Source: Erwinia typographi | GTDB lineage: Bacteria; Pseudomonadota; Gammaproteobacteria; Enterobacterales; Enterobacteriaceae | Direction: 5' to 3' | NCBI RefSeq assembly: GCF_000773975.1 | Contig: NZ_JRUQ01000028.1 | Coordinates: forward strand, 107,926-171,925 | DNA length: 64,000 nt | In this document: one piece after another, positions 20,638-29,529 of the stretch | Position numbering within the stretch: the first letter of the stretch is position 1 | How the letters are laid out: every line of letters begins with the position of its first letter | The notes under the pieces: model-generated | Database searches by the model: none | What the model saw: the letters and a program-made list of their open reading frames with translations, nothing else | Told to the model about the DNA's origin: nothing | Program-made: the position numbers and the translations under genes

Positions 20638-21033
20638 TCACTGCTGGAAAAAGTGACTGATATTCTGATTGAAATAGCGGCATTGCTGCTCTACTGGCGT
20701 GCCGTCGGCCACCAGCGCCTTAAAGACCTTTTCGCTTTTTACCGACAGCTGCTGGTACTCTTCTGCATTTGTTGGCCATCCTCGTTGGGCACCCAGCGCT
20801 ACAACCTGGGCAAGCAGCTGTTCATTAGAGGGCAGATCGCTACGATGGCATTTTTCTTTCAGGTAATAGCTTCCTCCAGCAATCGCCGAAAGCTGTTGGA
20901 CCTGCTGTTCAACGGCAGGAATGGCACCAGATTGTACATCTTTAGTCCGGTGGATGTTTTGCTGGCATCCCGTCAGCAATACCAACGCGCCCAATATTGT
21001 CGTGCAGCGATTAAGCAATATTTTACTTATCAT
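20638..21033 (-). CDS. gspS: Type II secretion pilotin lipoprotein (PulS/OutS/GspS type)
   Basis: A 131-residue lipoprotein. The signal peptide ends in the lipobox LLTGC with lipidated Cys23, and Gln at +2 predicts outer-membrane sorting. The mature part matches the PulS/OutS family: VQQLSAIAGGSYYLKEKC, RSDLP, an RGW motif and a second conserved Cys in EQQCRYFN. Pilotins bind the C-terminal S-domain of the secretin GspD and carry it to the outer membrane. It follows gspO by 57 bp at the 3' end of the gsp cluster, as pulS/outS genes often do. Confidence 0.85.
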   Translation of the reverse strand: MISKILLNRCTTILGALVLLTGCQQNIHRTKDVQSGAIPAVEQQVQQLSAIAGGSYYLKEKCHRSDLPSNEQLLAQVVALGAQRGWPTNAEEYQQLSVKSEKVFKALVADGTPVEQQCRYFNQNISHFFQQ

Positions 21034-21090
21034 TTTATATCCGTCCCTGAAGTGAATAATTTAAGCCGGTCGGCGTTGGTGAATGACTCA

Positions 21091-21945
21091 TTAAATGACA
21101 ATAAGCCCAGAAATCTGTAACAAGCCAGCTATAGCCAGGCCTGGCCCAAATGGAATTGCCGTTTTGAAACTCCGTCCGGATAAGAGCCTAAGCAGTAAAA
21201 TGCTGATAATTCCTGATAGCGCAGCCAGTAACAGCAACTGCGGCAGGCATTGCCAACCGCACCATGCAGCAATCGCCGCGGTCAGTTTAAAGTCACCATT
21301 GCCCATGCAGTTTTTATTGACCCAGCGGGAGGTGAGAAAATTAAACCCCCAAAGCAGACAATAGCCCGCCACGGCCCCCACGACGGCATCCGGCAGGGAA
21401 ATAAACGTTTCCTTCAGGTTAAATAATAACCCCAGCCACAGCAGCGGATAGGTTAACGCATCCGGCAGAAGCCATGTTTTGCCGTCGATTATCGCCAGCG
21501 CTAAAAGCAGCCAACTGAAGATCAGCACGCCCAGTAAGCTCAGGCCAGGAGGAATAAGAAAACCGCTAAGCAGCGCGATGATCATCGCGGCCAGTTCGGT
21601 CAGTGGGTAGCCAGTGCTAATCTGTTTTTTGCAGCAGTGGCTGGTACCGCGCAGGTACAGCCAGCTAAAAAGCGGGATATTATGCTGCCATTTGATCGGT
21701 TCGCCACACTCAGGGCAGCGTGATGCGGGAAGGAGCAGGTCAAAGGAGGGCGCGTTATCCCCGGCCTCCACTGAAGTAAAAGCCGAAGGCTCTGCGCGGT
21801 TCGCCTGCTGAGCCCGGTCGATCATAATGGGTAAGCGATAGATCAGCACGTTTAAAAAGCTGCCGACGCAAAGACCGATTATCGCCAATCCTCCCCACCA
21901 GAACAGCGGAAGATGGGTAGCCATTTCCTGTATGAGTTCCATCAA
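21091..21945 (-). CDS. gspO: Prepilin peptidase / N-methyltransferase GspO
   Basis: A 284-residue polytopic membrane aspartyl protease that cleaves and methylates the pseudopilins GspG-K. The two catalytic aspartates are in the contexts LLPDALTYP and GNGDFKL. The cytosolic zinc region has the first CPEC pair, but the second pair reads SHCCKK where other family members have CxxC, so one expected Cys is Ser and another Cys has appeared next to the last one. Length is a little over the family average of ~270. Confidence 0.95.
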   Translation of the reverse strand: MMELIQEMATHLPLFWWGGLAIIGLCVGSFLNVLIYRLPIMIDRAQQANRAEPSAFTSVEAGDNAPSFDLLLPASRCPECGEPIKWQHNIPLFSWLYLRGTSHCCKKQISTGYPLTELAAMIIALLSGFLIPPGLSLLGVLIFSWLLLALAIIDGKTWLLPDALTYPLLWLGLLFNLKETFISLPDAVVGAVAGYCLLWGFNFLTSRWVNKNCMGNGDFKLTAAIAAWCGWQCLPQLLLLAALSGIISILLLRLLSGRSFKTAIPFGPGLAIAGLLQISGLIVI

Positions 21946-21987
21946 CCGCTCCCTTTGGTCAGACGACGAGTTCCTTTCCCATCACAA

Positions 21988-22482
21988 TCAACTTTCAGCC
22001 TTTTTTAATACCAGCTCCGAAACCTTTACTGAATCATTTTTATCGCTGATCGCCGCCAGCTTAAGCTGAAAAACAGTTATCCTCTGCTCATTTTGCAGTT
22101 CATTAATTAACGCCATCAACGAACTGAAGCGGATTACGTCGATTTCCAGAGTAATGGTCAGCGCGTCGTTACCTTTAGTTACGGCTGAAATACCCTTTTG
22201 CATAAGAACATGTTCGACCGTTTCGGCGAAAGTGCTGGTAACAGGTTTTGCGGTATGGCTTCCAGTGGACTGCGGGAAATGGATTTTTTGTTGGGAAATC
22301 CACACGACATCCTGCGCTGCCTTGATCCGCCTTTTTTCGCCGCTGGAGGTATAGTTCATCAGCGGCTGCACCAGCCAAAAAGTGACCAGCAGAGCGACAA
22401 CAAACCCGGCCAGCCCTACCCCAATCCCTTTCTCAACCGCCGTTCGCACCTGCCAGTGCTGGATTATTTTCTGTTTCATCAC
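21988..22482 (-). CDS. gspM: Type II secretion inner-membrane platform protein GspM
   Basis: A 164-residue bitopic protein: short cytosolic N-terminus, one helix at about 24-42 (GLAGFVVALLVTFWLVQPLM), and a periplasmic ferredoxin-like domain that pairs with GspL. The TM-proximal pattern and position after gspL identify it; sequence conservation in this family is low. It overlaps the end of gspL by 4 bp. Confidence 0.9.
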   Translation of the reverse strand: MMKQKIIQHWQVRTAVEKGIGVGLAGFVVALLVTFWLVQPLMNYTSSGEKRRIKAAQDVVWISQQKIHFPQSTGSHTAKPVTSTFAETVEHVLMQKGISAVTKGNDALTITLEIDVIRFSSLMALINELQNEQRITVFQLKLAAISDKNDSVKVSELVLKKAES

Positions 22483-23690
22483 GGTGTTTTCATCTGCAGC
22501 CAGGCTGTCTCAAGTTGATTATGTTCAACAGCGTCGGGCGCGCCTTCGCTGACCTTAACAGAAAGCGCCGCCAGGCTCGTGGTGAGTGTTTCGGCATCCT
22601 GACGACGAGTGGCTAAATACAGGGTGCCCGTTTCGCCATCATATTGAATGGTATGAATAACGATTCCTTCTGTGGCCTCACTGGCTTCCGCCAGTGCGTT
22701 TAATAACGCGATCGGGTTTGACTGATTATCCTGCGCTGCGGTTTTCTTAATTAACTGCGTCAGCCTGAACTTAGGGTTGCTGACCTTTTTCTTGCTGTTA
22801 GTTAATTGCTGATACAGCTGTTGCGATCGCCTCTCCATTTCTTCTGCTACCTGGTGCTGATGGTAACCATTGAGAAATGAGGCCATGCACAACCCAAGCG
22901 ATGCGGTCACTCCCAGTAGCAATACACTTTTATAATCGCCAGGCTTATGGCGACCTTTAATACCCACCGGTTTTGTCAGCAAATTGGCGGAATGACTGCG
23001 GCTATGAGCAACCAGAATCTCCAGCGCTTTTCCTGGCGCCATTTGCTGCCATCCGTGGGGAATAACGGCGCCATCGCAGTCACCATATACCCTGCCTACC
23101 GCTCCGTTTTCGGCCAGTTCAGGCAGTGCGTGCAGCCACTGCCCATCGATAACCATGCCGCAGCCTTCCCCCTGACGGAGCAGCCAGCGCTGACGATCGT
23201 AAAGGCAACTCCACTCTCCTTCCGCAGGCACGGGCAGGCACAGGGTCTCGGGAACGATACGGTGTAAAGGCATTTCGGCGGAGATGAAAAAGTTAACCCA
23301 TTGCTGAAGAAGGTTTTTTGCCACACCAAGCAGAGTGCAAGGCGTCCCGGCAGCCACCAGTACCCACTCCAGAGACTCGACTTCACCAGCCACCTTGCCC
23401 TCCAGCCAGTAAGGCAGAGCTTTCAGCAATTTGCTGCTCATTTTTACCTTCCCTGCCCCCGGGATCTCAACAGTGTGAAACACGGCCAGCTCTCCGGGGA
23501 TAATCAGTACCACTTCTCCCCCGGCGGCATACTCTTTCAACCTGCCTGTTTCTGCCATATTCGCCAGCGTGCCGCTGGCCACTGTGTCTTTATTAAGACG
23601 AAAAAGCCATTCCACCTGCTCATCAGCAGAGAGCGAGGGCCTGATGAAGAGTATTGAACTCCCGGCAATCCTTTTCCTGATCTTATCCAT
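22479..23690 (-). CDS. gspL: Type II secretion platform protein GspL
   Basis: A 403-residue protein that docks the ATPase GspE to the membrane. The N-terminal ~250 residues form the actin-like cytosolic domain that binds GspE, a single helix follows (~259-277, SVLLLGVTASLGLCMASFLNG), and the periplasmic C-terminal domain is ferredoxin-like. I choose the ATG at 23690: GAGG is six bases upstream. A GTG at 23702 directly abutting the gspK stop is the alternative and would add four residues. Confidence 0.92.
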   Translation of the reverse strand: MDKIRKRIAGSSILFIRPSLSADEQVEWLFRLNKDTVASGTLANMAETGRLKEYAAGGEVVLIIPGELAVFHTVEIPGAGKVKMSSKLLKALPYWLEGKVAGEVESLEWVLVAAGTPCTLLGVAKNLLQQWVNFFISAEMPLHRIVPETLCLPVPAEGEWSCLYDRQRWLLRQGEGCGMVIDGQWLHALPELAENGAVGRVYGDCDGAVIPHGWQQMAPGKALEILVAHSRSHSANLLTKPVGIKGRHKPGDYKSVLLLGVTASLGLCMASFLNGYHQHQVAEEMERRSQQLYQQLTNSKKKVSNPKFRLTQLIKKTAAQDNQSNPIALLNALAEASEATEGIVIHTIQYDGETGTLYLATRRQDAETLTTSLAALSVKVSEGAPDAVEHNQLETAWLQMKTP

Positions 23691-23702
23691 TGGCATCCTC
23701 AC

Positions 23703-24842
23703 TCAGTAAGATTCACTCACGCCATAGCGACGTTGTATAATATGAAGCTGGTTATTTTCTTCCCTGAATAAGCTACGCAAAGAATATTCACCCTCCTCTT
23801 CAAGTACCCATTGCGACAGCGAAAAATAATGGCTTTCCTGCACCAGAGTCTTTTTTATTGCACTGGTCCAGACGTTACTTTTACTTTCCGCCGCGGCCAT
23901 CAGCGCAGCGCTATCTTGCCAGCCCTGAGCTGGCCTGGTACTTATCAATCGGTTGGCCTCACTGACGGAGAGAGAGTTAACAAATAGCGCCGCCAGCATC
24001 GCTCCCTGATCGGGCCTTAGCGCGTTGATGTTTACCAACAACGCCGACTCCGGCAGCGCACACACCCAGTCTCTCAGCTGCTGCCAGCTTTTCTGGTCAA
24101 TTCCCTCTACCGTTCGTAGTTCACTACTGTCAAGCATGGGGACATGCGCGGCAGCCTCAGCGCCGGTTCCGCGCTGCTGGCTGGCTGAGTCCCCCTTTTC
24201 CTTTCCCTCGGAGATGCCATTTACAGGATTCAGCCGGCGCTCAATGGCCTGAGTGATATTTTTCGCCGACTCGTCACTCATACCGGTAACATTAACCAGC
24301 AGTTGGGCGAACACGGCTGAAGGGTAGCGCCCAGCCTCGCGATCAACCTGTCCCTCGTCGGCAAGCGGTTGTTCTTTACCAGCAGCAAGGGAAACTGCAT
24401 CCCCCTTTTCGTTTTGAAAGGCGGATTCTGGCTCAGCAATTTCACCCTCATCCACTACGTCAGACCCCTTCTGGTCCGGCTTTTCCACCCGCTCTTTTTG
24501 TGACTCGGTCTGCCCGGAGGAAGAGTTTTTTCCCGACTGCACATTTTTTATCAGCGAGTTAAGGTTGAAACATCCCCCCAAATCACGGGTCTCATAACGA
24601 ATCTGCACCCCGTCAAGCAGCAGAAGGCCGGAGTCTGCCGCGATTTTCTGCTGCTTCTCAAGCGTGTTTTTTAAAATTTTTTCATTGCCAAGCAGTGTCC
24701 ATTTCATCTGCGTTTGCCAGCTAATAGAGTGACTTCTGATCATCGTTTGCTGCCAGTATTCATTGCTAAGCACCGCAACAGAGAGGATCAGAGCCATCAT
24801 CAGCAACACCATCAATAACGCGCTTCCTTTCTGATTGGACAT
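23703..24842 (-). CDS. gspK: Minor pseudopilin GspK (tip subunit) with an acidic low-complexity insertion
   Basis: A 379-residue minor pseudopilin. It has the short prepilin leader MSNQKG, a hydrophobic N-terminal helix, and, as usual for GspK, no Glu at +5, which fits its position at the pseudopilus tip. CFNLNSL near residue 91 and the helix-hairpin motif LRTVEGID match the family. Residues ~101-175 and ~206-232 are Glu/Lys/Gly/Ser-rich low-complexity inserts that I would not expect in a typical ~320-residue GspK. It lies 9 bp after gspJ. Confidence 0.93.
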   Translation of the reverse strand: MSNQKGSALLMVLLMMALILSVAVLSNEYWQQTMIRSHSISWQTQMKWTLLGNEKILKNTLEKQQKIAADSGLLLLDGVQIRYETRDLGGCFNLNSLIKNVQSGKNSSSGQTESQKERVEKPDQKGSDVVDEGEIAEPESAFQNEKGDAVSLAAGKEQPLADEGQVDREAGRYPSAVFAQLLVNVTGMSDESAKNITQAIERRLNPVNGISEGKEKGDSASQQRGTGAEAAAHVPMLDSSELRTVEGIDQKSWQQLRDWVCALPESALLVNINALRPDQGAMLAALFVNSLSVSEANRLISTRPAQGWQDSAALMAAAESKSNVWTSAIKKTLVQESHYFSLSQWVLEEEGEYSLRSLFREENNQLHIIQRRYGVSESY

Positions 24843-24851
24843 GCTGGTTCC

Positions 24852-25463
24852 TCAGTCTTCTGCAAGAAGAAATGTCCGACGAAACTCCCCGCCATCAGCG
24901 AATTCAAGCTCAACCGCCACGGCCTTTGGCAGAACATTCAGCATATTAAGTTTCTCTACCCACTTATTTTGGTAGTAATAGCGGAGGGTAAACGCGCTAA
25001 CGCCTGTTAATAAAGTCGTCACCCTGGGCGGCTCCGCTGAGACTCCAGCGGGCCATAAGGCACTTACTTTTTGCAGTTTCCCCTGCGCAAGCTGGTACGT
25101 GACGTGCTCAATTTGCGAGCGGGGAAACATGCCTGCCGGGTTAAGCCAGTTACTGCGCAAAAACCGCACCTCTGCCTCTTGTTTACTGGCCGGAGAGAGG
25201 TCGCCAGTGGCTATAGCGGCAGTCGAAAGCTGGTTTTTTTCGCCAAAATCAGGAGGGAGCAACGCTTGTGAAAAATCCATCTCCATCACCGCAAAAGCAA
25301 ACTGTTGCTGCATCAGTTTGCTGGACGCCTCTCTTAGCAGCGCAGAACTACGCAATACGCCCTGGAAAAGCTGTAGCGCAATGACGCTGGTTGCGGCAAG
25401 CAGAGCCAGTGCCAGCATCATTTCCAGCAGAGTAAAACCAGCCTGCTGATTATGCCTGGCCAT
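24852..25463 (-). CDS. gspJ: Minor pseudopilin GspJ
   Basis: A 203-residue pseudopilin with leader MARHNQQAG and mature start FTLLEMMLALALLAATS, carrying the +5 Glu. It joins GspI and GspK in the tip complex. The C-terminal domain is the beta-rich GspJ fold by family membership. It overlaps the end of gspI by 14 bp. Confidence 0.94.
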   Translation of the reverse strand: MARHNQQAGFTLLEMMLALALLAATSVIALQLFQGVLRSSALLREASSKLMQQQFAFAVMEMDFSQALLPPDFGEKNQLSTAAIATGDLSPASKQEAEVRFLRSNWLNPAGMFPRSQIEHVTYQLAQGKLQKVSALWPAGVSAEPPRVTTLLTGVSAFTLRYYYQNKWVEKLNMLNVLPKAVAVELEFADGGEFRRTFLLAED

Positions 25464-25821
25464 TTGTCAGGCTCATCCAGGTTCTTAACGAGGCCACGGG
25501 TTGCTGTATTGTCCCCTGTCGAACCTCTACCTCAACGGCGACGATCGCCAGTTGCGTGGTGGGAACGGTGCGCCAGCGCAAATGCCAGATACCCGGCCCC
25601 ATCACCTGGTTTTCCTGTTGCCATAACGCATTACTGCTGGCGGGGTTAAGCAGAATTTCAGCCAGTTTGCTATCTGCCAGCCAGGTCCCCATTTGCTTCT
25701 GCTGCAAGCTGCTGAGGTAATTCGCCTGCTGCCCGCTGGTTTTGAGCACCGCGGTGGCTGAGACTGCCAAAATAAGCATTGCCACCAACACTTCCATTAA
25801 TGCCATTCCATGTTGTTTCAC
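25450..25821 (-). CDS. gspI: Minor pseudopilin GspI
   Basis: A 123-residue pseudopilin with leader MKQHG and mature start MALMEVLVAMLILAVSATAV, with Met at +1 as usual in GspI and Glu at +5. It nucleates the GspI-J-K tip. It overlaps gspH by 4 bp (ATGA) and gspJ by 14 bp. Confidence 0.94.
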   Translation of the reverse strand: MKQHGMALMEVLVAMLILAVSATAVLKTSGQQANYLSSLQQKQMGTWLADSKLAEILLNPASSNALWQQENQVMGPGIWHLRWRTVPTTQLAIVAVEVEVRQGTIQQPVASLRTWMSLTNGQA

Positions 25822-26378
25822 TGCGTTCTCCCTTCTGATAACAACAGATCCGCACGCGAGAATGTGAAGACAGAATTCGCTTCCCGCTCTTCTCCCGCAG
25901 TTTCCCTTGACGATAAAGACAGGGTGAAATCGGTCACTTCTCCGCCCGGCAGGAACAGAATCTGGGGCGGATGAGGAATATCGCCCGGCTCTGCCGACGA
26001 ATGGCTAACGCCGTCAACGTCAATGGTTAACTCCACCTGCTCCGGCAGGCGGTAATGCATTTTTAGCAAACCGCGCTTAGCCGTTTGCCAGCGGTAACCA
26101 GGGATCAGATCGCCGGATTTTCGATCATCACTTTTCTCTACCCGCCGACTCAGTACCTGTATTTCCCACCCGCCGGTCAGGATGCGCAGACCGAATATTT
26201 TTCCTTCCAGCTGCGCCCTCTCAGCCGTCTTTCGTAGCGCAAAGATGATTTTTTCATGTTCCCTCGCTATTTCCTTGTTGGGATCAGGTAGCGAACCGAT
26301 GACCATGCTTCCCATCAGTCCCAGCAAAAACACCACACAGATCATCTCCAGCAGCGTGAAGCCCTTGCTCTCTTTCAT
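25818..26378 (-). CDS. gspH: Minor pseudopilin GspH
   Basis: A 186-residue pseudopilin with leader MKESKG and mature start FTLLEMICVVFLLGLMGSMV, including Glu at +5. The C-terminal part is the beta-sandwich domain. It starts 5 bp after gspG stops and overlaps gspI by 4 bp. Confidence 0.93.
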   Translation of the reverse strand: MKESKGFTLLEMICVVFLLGLMGSMVIGSLPDPNKEIAREHEKIIFALRKTAERAQLEGKIFGLRILTGGWEIQVLSRRVEKSDDRKSGDLIPGYRWQTAKRGLLKMHYRLPEQVELTIDVDGVSHSSAEPGDIPHPPQILFLPGGEVTDFTLSLSSRETAGEEREANSVFTFSRADLLLSEGRTQ

Positions 26379-26383
26379 GACGG

Positions 26384-26839
26384 CTATTTCTTCTGTGTTT
26401 TGTTCCAGTTACCAATGTATTGATCGGTCTCCCCTTCTCCCTTCGGCCCGAAGGAGAATACGTCGATAGCATTATGTTCACCGGGGTTGGCTAACTGGTA
26501 ATCATTGCCCCAGGGATCTGTCGGAAGCCGGCGGATATAGCCCTGTTCTGGATAGTTTTTAGGGACTGGCGCCAGCTCCGGCTTTTCTGCCAGCGCCTCA
26601 ATGCCCTGTTCGGTGGTGGGATAACGATGGTTATCGAGCCGATACATATCCAGCGCGTTTTCCAGCGTGGCAATGTCGCTCCGGGCTTTCTGGATATCCG
26701 CCTTCTCTTTGTTCCCCATCAGGCTGGGGATAGTCAGGCTGGCAAGCAGCCCCAGGATCACTATCACCACCATAATTTCCAGCAGGGTGAAGCCCCCCTG
26801 GGTTTTAACGACAGGATTATTGCTTCGTCCATAAGTCAT
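26384..26839 (-). CDS. gspG: Major pseudopilin GspG
   Basis: A 151-residue major pseudopilin that polymerises into the periplasmic piston. The leader ends in KTQGG and the mature protein starts FTLLEIMVVIVILGLLAS with Glu at +5. The C-terminal signature RYPTTEQGIEAL, LPTDPWGNDY and FSFGPKGEG (the calcium-site loop) is intact. Confidence 0.97.
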   Translation of the reverse strand: MTYGRSNNPVVKTQGGFTLLEIMVVIVILGLLASLTIPSLMGNKEKADIQKARSDIATLENALDMYRLDNHRYPTTEQGIEALAEKPELAPVPKNYPEQGYIRRLPTDPWGNDYQLANPGEHNAIDVFSFGPKGEGETDQYIGNWNKTQKK

Positions 26840-26850
26840 GTTGCGTGTCC

Positions 26851-28047
26851 TTATCCAATCATCTCGTTCAACTGCAATATGGGCTGTAAAATAGCCAGAA
26901 TAATGAAGAGCACAATGCTCGCCATTGTCACCACCAGCAGCGGTTCAAACAGTGCCACTGCCAGCGTAATATTGTGTGATAGTTGTTCTTCCTGGATATG
27001 CGCCGAGCGTTCCAGCATCTCATCCAGACTGCCGCTCTGCTCTCCGGCAGCCACCATGTGTAACATCATCGGCGGGAACAGCCCGGTGGCGCTTAATGCC
27101 TGATGAAACTTCCCGCCTTCCCTGACCTTCTCTTCAGCCTCGTTTAGCTGCTGACGGGCATAGTCATTCCCCACCACGGAGGCACTGATGCGCATTGCCT
27201 CCAGCAAAGGCACCGCGCTGGCGTTTAAAATGCTTAATGTGCGGGCATAGCTTGCGGTGCTGATACTGCGGATTACCCGGCCAATCAGCGGCCAGCTCAG
27301 GTGCTGACGGTGGCGCCTTAACATTCGCGCCGGGTTGCGAAGCCAAAGGGCATTGCCCACGACGACCAACGCGACGCCACCTGACAGCGCAAGGCCATAG
27401 TCACGTAGAAAATCGCTACATCCGAGTAGCGCTCTAGTCGACAGAGGTAGGGCTTGCTTCATGGTGATGAACTGTTCGATAACCTTAGGCACCACCGCCG
27501 TCAGCAGGATAGCAATCACGCCGCAGGCAACCACGGTCAATACGATGGGATAGATCATCGCCTGCATAATTTTGCCTTTCAGCTTCTGGCTCTGTTCCTC
27601 ATTGGTTGCCAGCCGCTGAAGGACCAACGGCAAATGCCCGGAGGTTTCTCCGGCCGCCACCATGGCGCAATACATCCGGCCGAAAACTTTCGGAAAAGTG
27701 GCCAGTGCGGTAGCCAGAGAATGCCCCTCCTGCACCTTTCCTCTGAGCTGAGTAAAGATTTTTTTCACGCTTTTTTTGTCGCTCTGCTGGGCGACAATCC
27801 GTACTGCTTCATCCACCGGCAGGCTGGCGGCAATCAGCGTCGCCAGCTGCCGGGTTACCAGCGCCAGATCTCGTGCCGAAAGAGAGGAGCCGCTGAAAAG
27901 CTCAACTTTCGCCGTTTTTTTGAGGGTGATAACGGCTAACCCTTTCTCCCTCAGCTGCTGACGGGCATCGCTGAGGGTGGCCGCAAGCAGACGGCCGCGA
28001 CAGGTTTTGCCTTCCTGCGAGAGCGCTTCATAGCTGAATTTCTCCAC
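26851..28047 (-). CDS. gspF: Type II secretion inner-membrane protein GspF
   Basis: A 398-residue polytopic protein with two GspF domains, each followed by a long hydrophobic segment, and a final helix near the C-terminus (LLVVTMASIVLFIILAI). The two family signatures show as MVAAGETSGHLPLVL and MVAAGEQSGSLDEML. It forms the rotor-like core of the platform with GspE, L and M. It begins 1 bp after the gspE stop. Confidence 0.97.
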   Translation of the reverse strand: MEKFSYEALSQEGKTCRGRLLAATLSDARQQLREKGLAVITLKKTAKVELFSGSSLSARDLALVTRQLATLIAASLPVDEAVRIVAQQSDKKSVKKIFTQLRGKVQEGHSLATALATFPKVFGRMYCAMVAAGETSGHLPLVLQRLATNEEQSQKLKGKIMQAMIYPIVLTVVACGVIAILLTAVVPKVIEQFITMKQALPLSTRALLGCSDFLRDYGLALSGGVALVVVGNALWLRNPARMLRRHRQHLSWPLIGRVIRSISTASYARTLSILNASAVPLLEAMRISASVVGNDYARQQLNEAEEKVREGGKFHQALSATGLFPPMMLHMVAAGEQSGSLDEMLERSAHIQEEQLSHNITLAVALFEPLLVVTMASIVLFIILAILQPILQLNEMIG

Positions 28048-28048
28048 G

Positions 28049-29524
28049 CTATGCCTCCCTGGTCACACGGGTAACCTCTTCCAGGGTGGTTAATCCTGCC
28101 ACCACTTTGTTCATCCCGTCCTGTCGCAGCGTCGCCGTCTTTTGATGAACCAGCGCGTCAATTTCCTGCTCGCTGCTTCCGTGGCTTAACGCCGACCTGA
28201 TCTGCGGATCCAGCACGATCAGCTCATGAATGCCGGTTCTTCCCCGATAGCCGGTCTGCTTACAGTGTTCGCACCCTACCGCGCGCGCGAGTAACAGTGC
28301 TGGCTCCCTGCTGCCGATCATCAGCCGCTCTTCCTCACTGGCAGGGCTCTGCACGCAACAGTGAGTACACAGAGTGCGAACCAGCCGCTGGGACAACACC
28401 CCGGCGAGCGTGGTGGCAAGCAGAAAAGGTTCAATCCCCATATCCTGCAGGCGGGTAATGGCTCCCACCGCGGTGTTGGTATGTAAGGTGGAAAGCACCA
28501 GATGCCCGGTCATTGAGGCCTGAACCGCAACCTGAGCCGTTTCTGGATCGCGGATTTCACCCACCAGCACCACATCAGGGTCCTGACGGAGTAACGCGCG
28601 CAGGCCACGGGCGAAGGTCATATCGACCTTGCTGTTCACCTGGGTCTGGCCGATACCATCAAGTTCATATTCAATGGGATCTTCCACCGTCATAACGTTA
28701 CGTACGCTGCTGTCTATTTCATTTAACGCGGAATACAAAGTGGTGCTTTTGCCTGAGCCAGTAGGGCCGGTAACCAGCACCAGACCGTGAGGTTGATGAA
28801 CCAGCTGCGTTAATCCTTCGCGACAGGCTTCCGACATGCCGGCATGGGACAGCGTGAGCCGGGCATTATTTTTGTCCAGCAGGCGCATCACCACCCGTTC
28901 GCCATACTGGGTAGGTAAGGTGGAAACACGCACGTCCACCGCCCGGCCGGCAATGCGTAACGCAATACGCCCATCCTGCGGGATGCGCTTTTCGGCAATA
29001 TCCAGCTTTGCCATCACCTTAATACGCGAGACCAGCAGCGAAGCCAGCTGCCGTTGAGGCTCCAATACGTTATGCAGAATGCCGTCAACGCGGAAGCGGA
29101 TCAGCAGACGTTTCTCAAACGGTTCAATATGCACATCCGAGGCGGCTTCCTTTATCGCCTCTCCCAGCATGGCGTTGATCAGCCGGATAATCGGCGCATC
29201 ATCATTGCCGTCCAGCAAATCCGTATGGGCCGGGATCTCCTCTGCCAGCGCATAGAAATCAATTTCGCTGCCAATATTGGCCATCACCCCGGCATTGTTC
29301 TGGTACACCTCCGTCACCGCATGTTCAAAGACCGATTCCGAAACGATGCTGAGCGCCCTGATTGACGGGTATAAACGCTGCGCTTCCATCAGCGCGGGCA
29401 CCGCCACATTTTCGCGGCACATGACGCAGGGGGCGCCCTGCTGTTCGGTCACCAACACGCCATATTGTTTTACCCAGGAGAAAGGGAGCATGGCGGTGAG
29501 AGTATCCGCGTCCATATCATCCAT
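28049..29524 (-). CDS. gspE: Type II secretion ATPase GspE
   Basis: A 491-residue cytosolic hexameric ATPase that powers pseudopilus assembly. Walker A is GPTGSGKS (residues 253-260), Walker B region [12 protein letters not shown] (325-336), with Asp and His boxes between. The zinc module has CTHC (386-389) and CEHC (418-421). The N-terminal domain that binds GspL is residues ~1-100. A GGAGGG lies 9 bp before the ATG, inside the end of gspD. Confidence 0.98.
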   Translation of the reverse strand: MDDMDADTLTAMLPFSWVKQYGVLVTEQQGAPCVMCRENVAVPALMEAQRLYPSIRALSIVSESVFEHAVTEVYQNNAGVMANIGSEIDFYALAEEIPAHTDLLDGNDDAPIIRLINAMLGEAIKEAASDVHIEPFEKRLLIRFRVDGILHNVLEPQRQLASLLVSRIKVMAKLDIAEKRIPQDGRIALRIAGRAVDVRVSTLPTQYGERVVMRLLDKNNARLTLSHAGMSEACREGLTQLVHQPHGLVLVTGPTGSGKSTTLYSALNEIDSSVRNVMTVEDPIEYELDGIGQTQVNSKVDMTFARGLRALLRQDPDVVLVGEIRDPETAQVAVQASMTGHLVLSTLHTNTAVGAITRLQDMGIEPFLLATTLAGVLSQRLVRTLCTHCCVQSPASEEERLMIGSREPALLLARAVGCEHCKQTGYRGRTGIHELIVLDPQIRSALSHGSSEQEIDALVHQKTATLRQDGMNKVVAGLTTLEEVTRVTREA

Positions 29525-29529
29525 GACGT

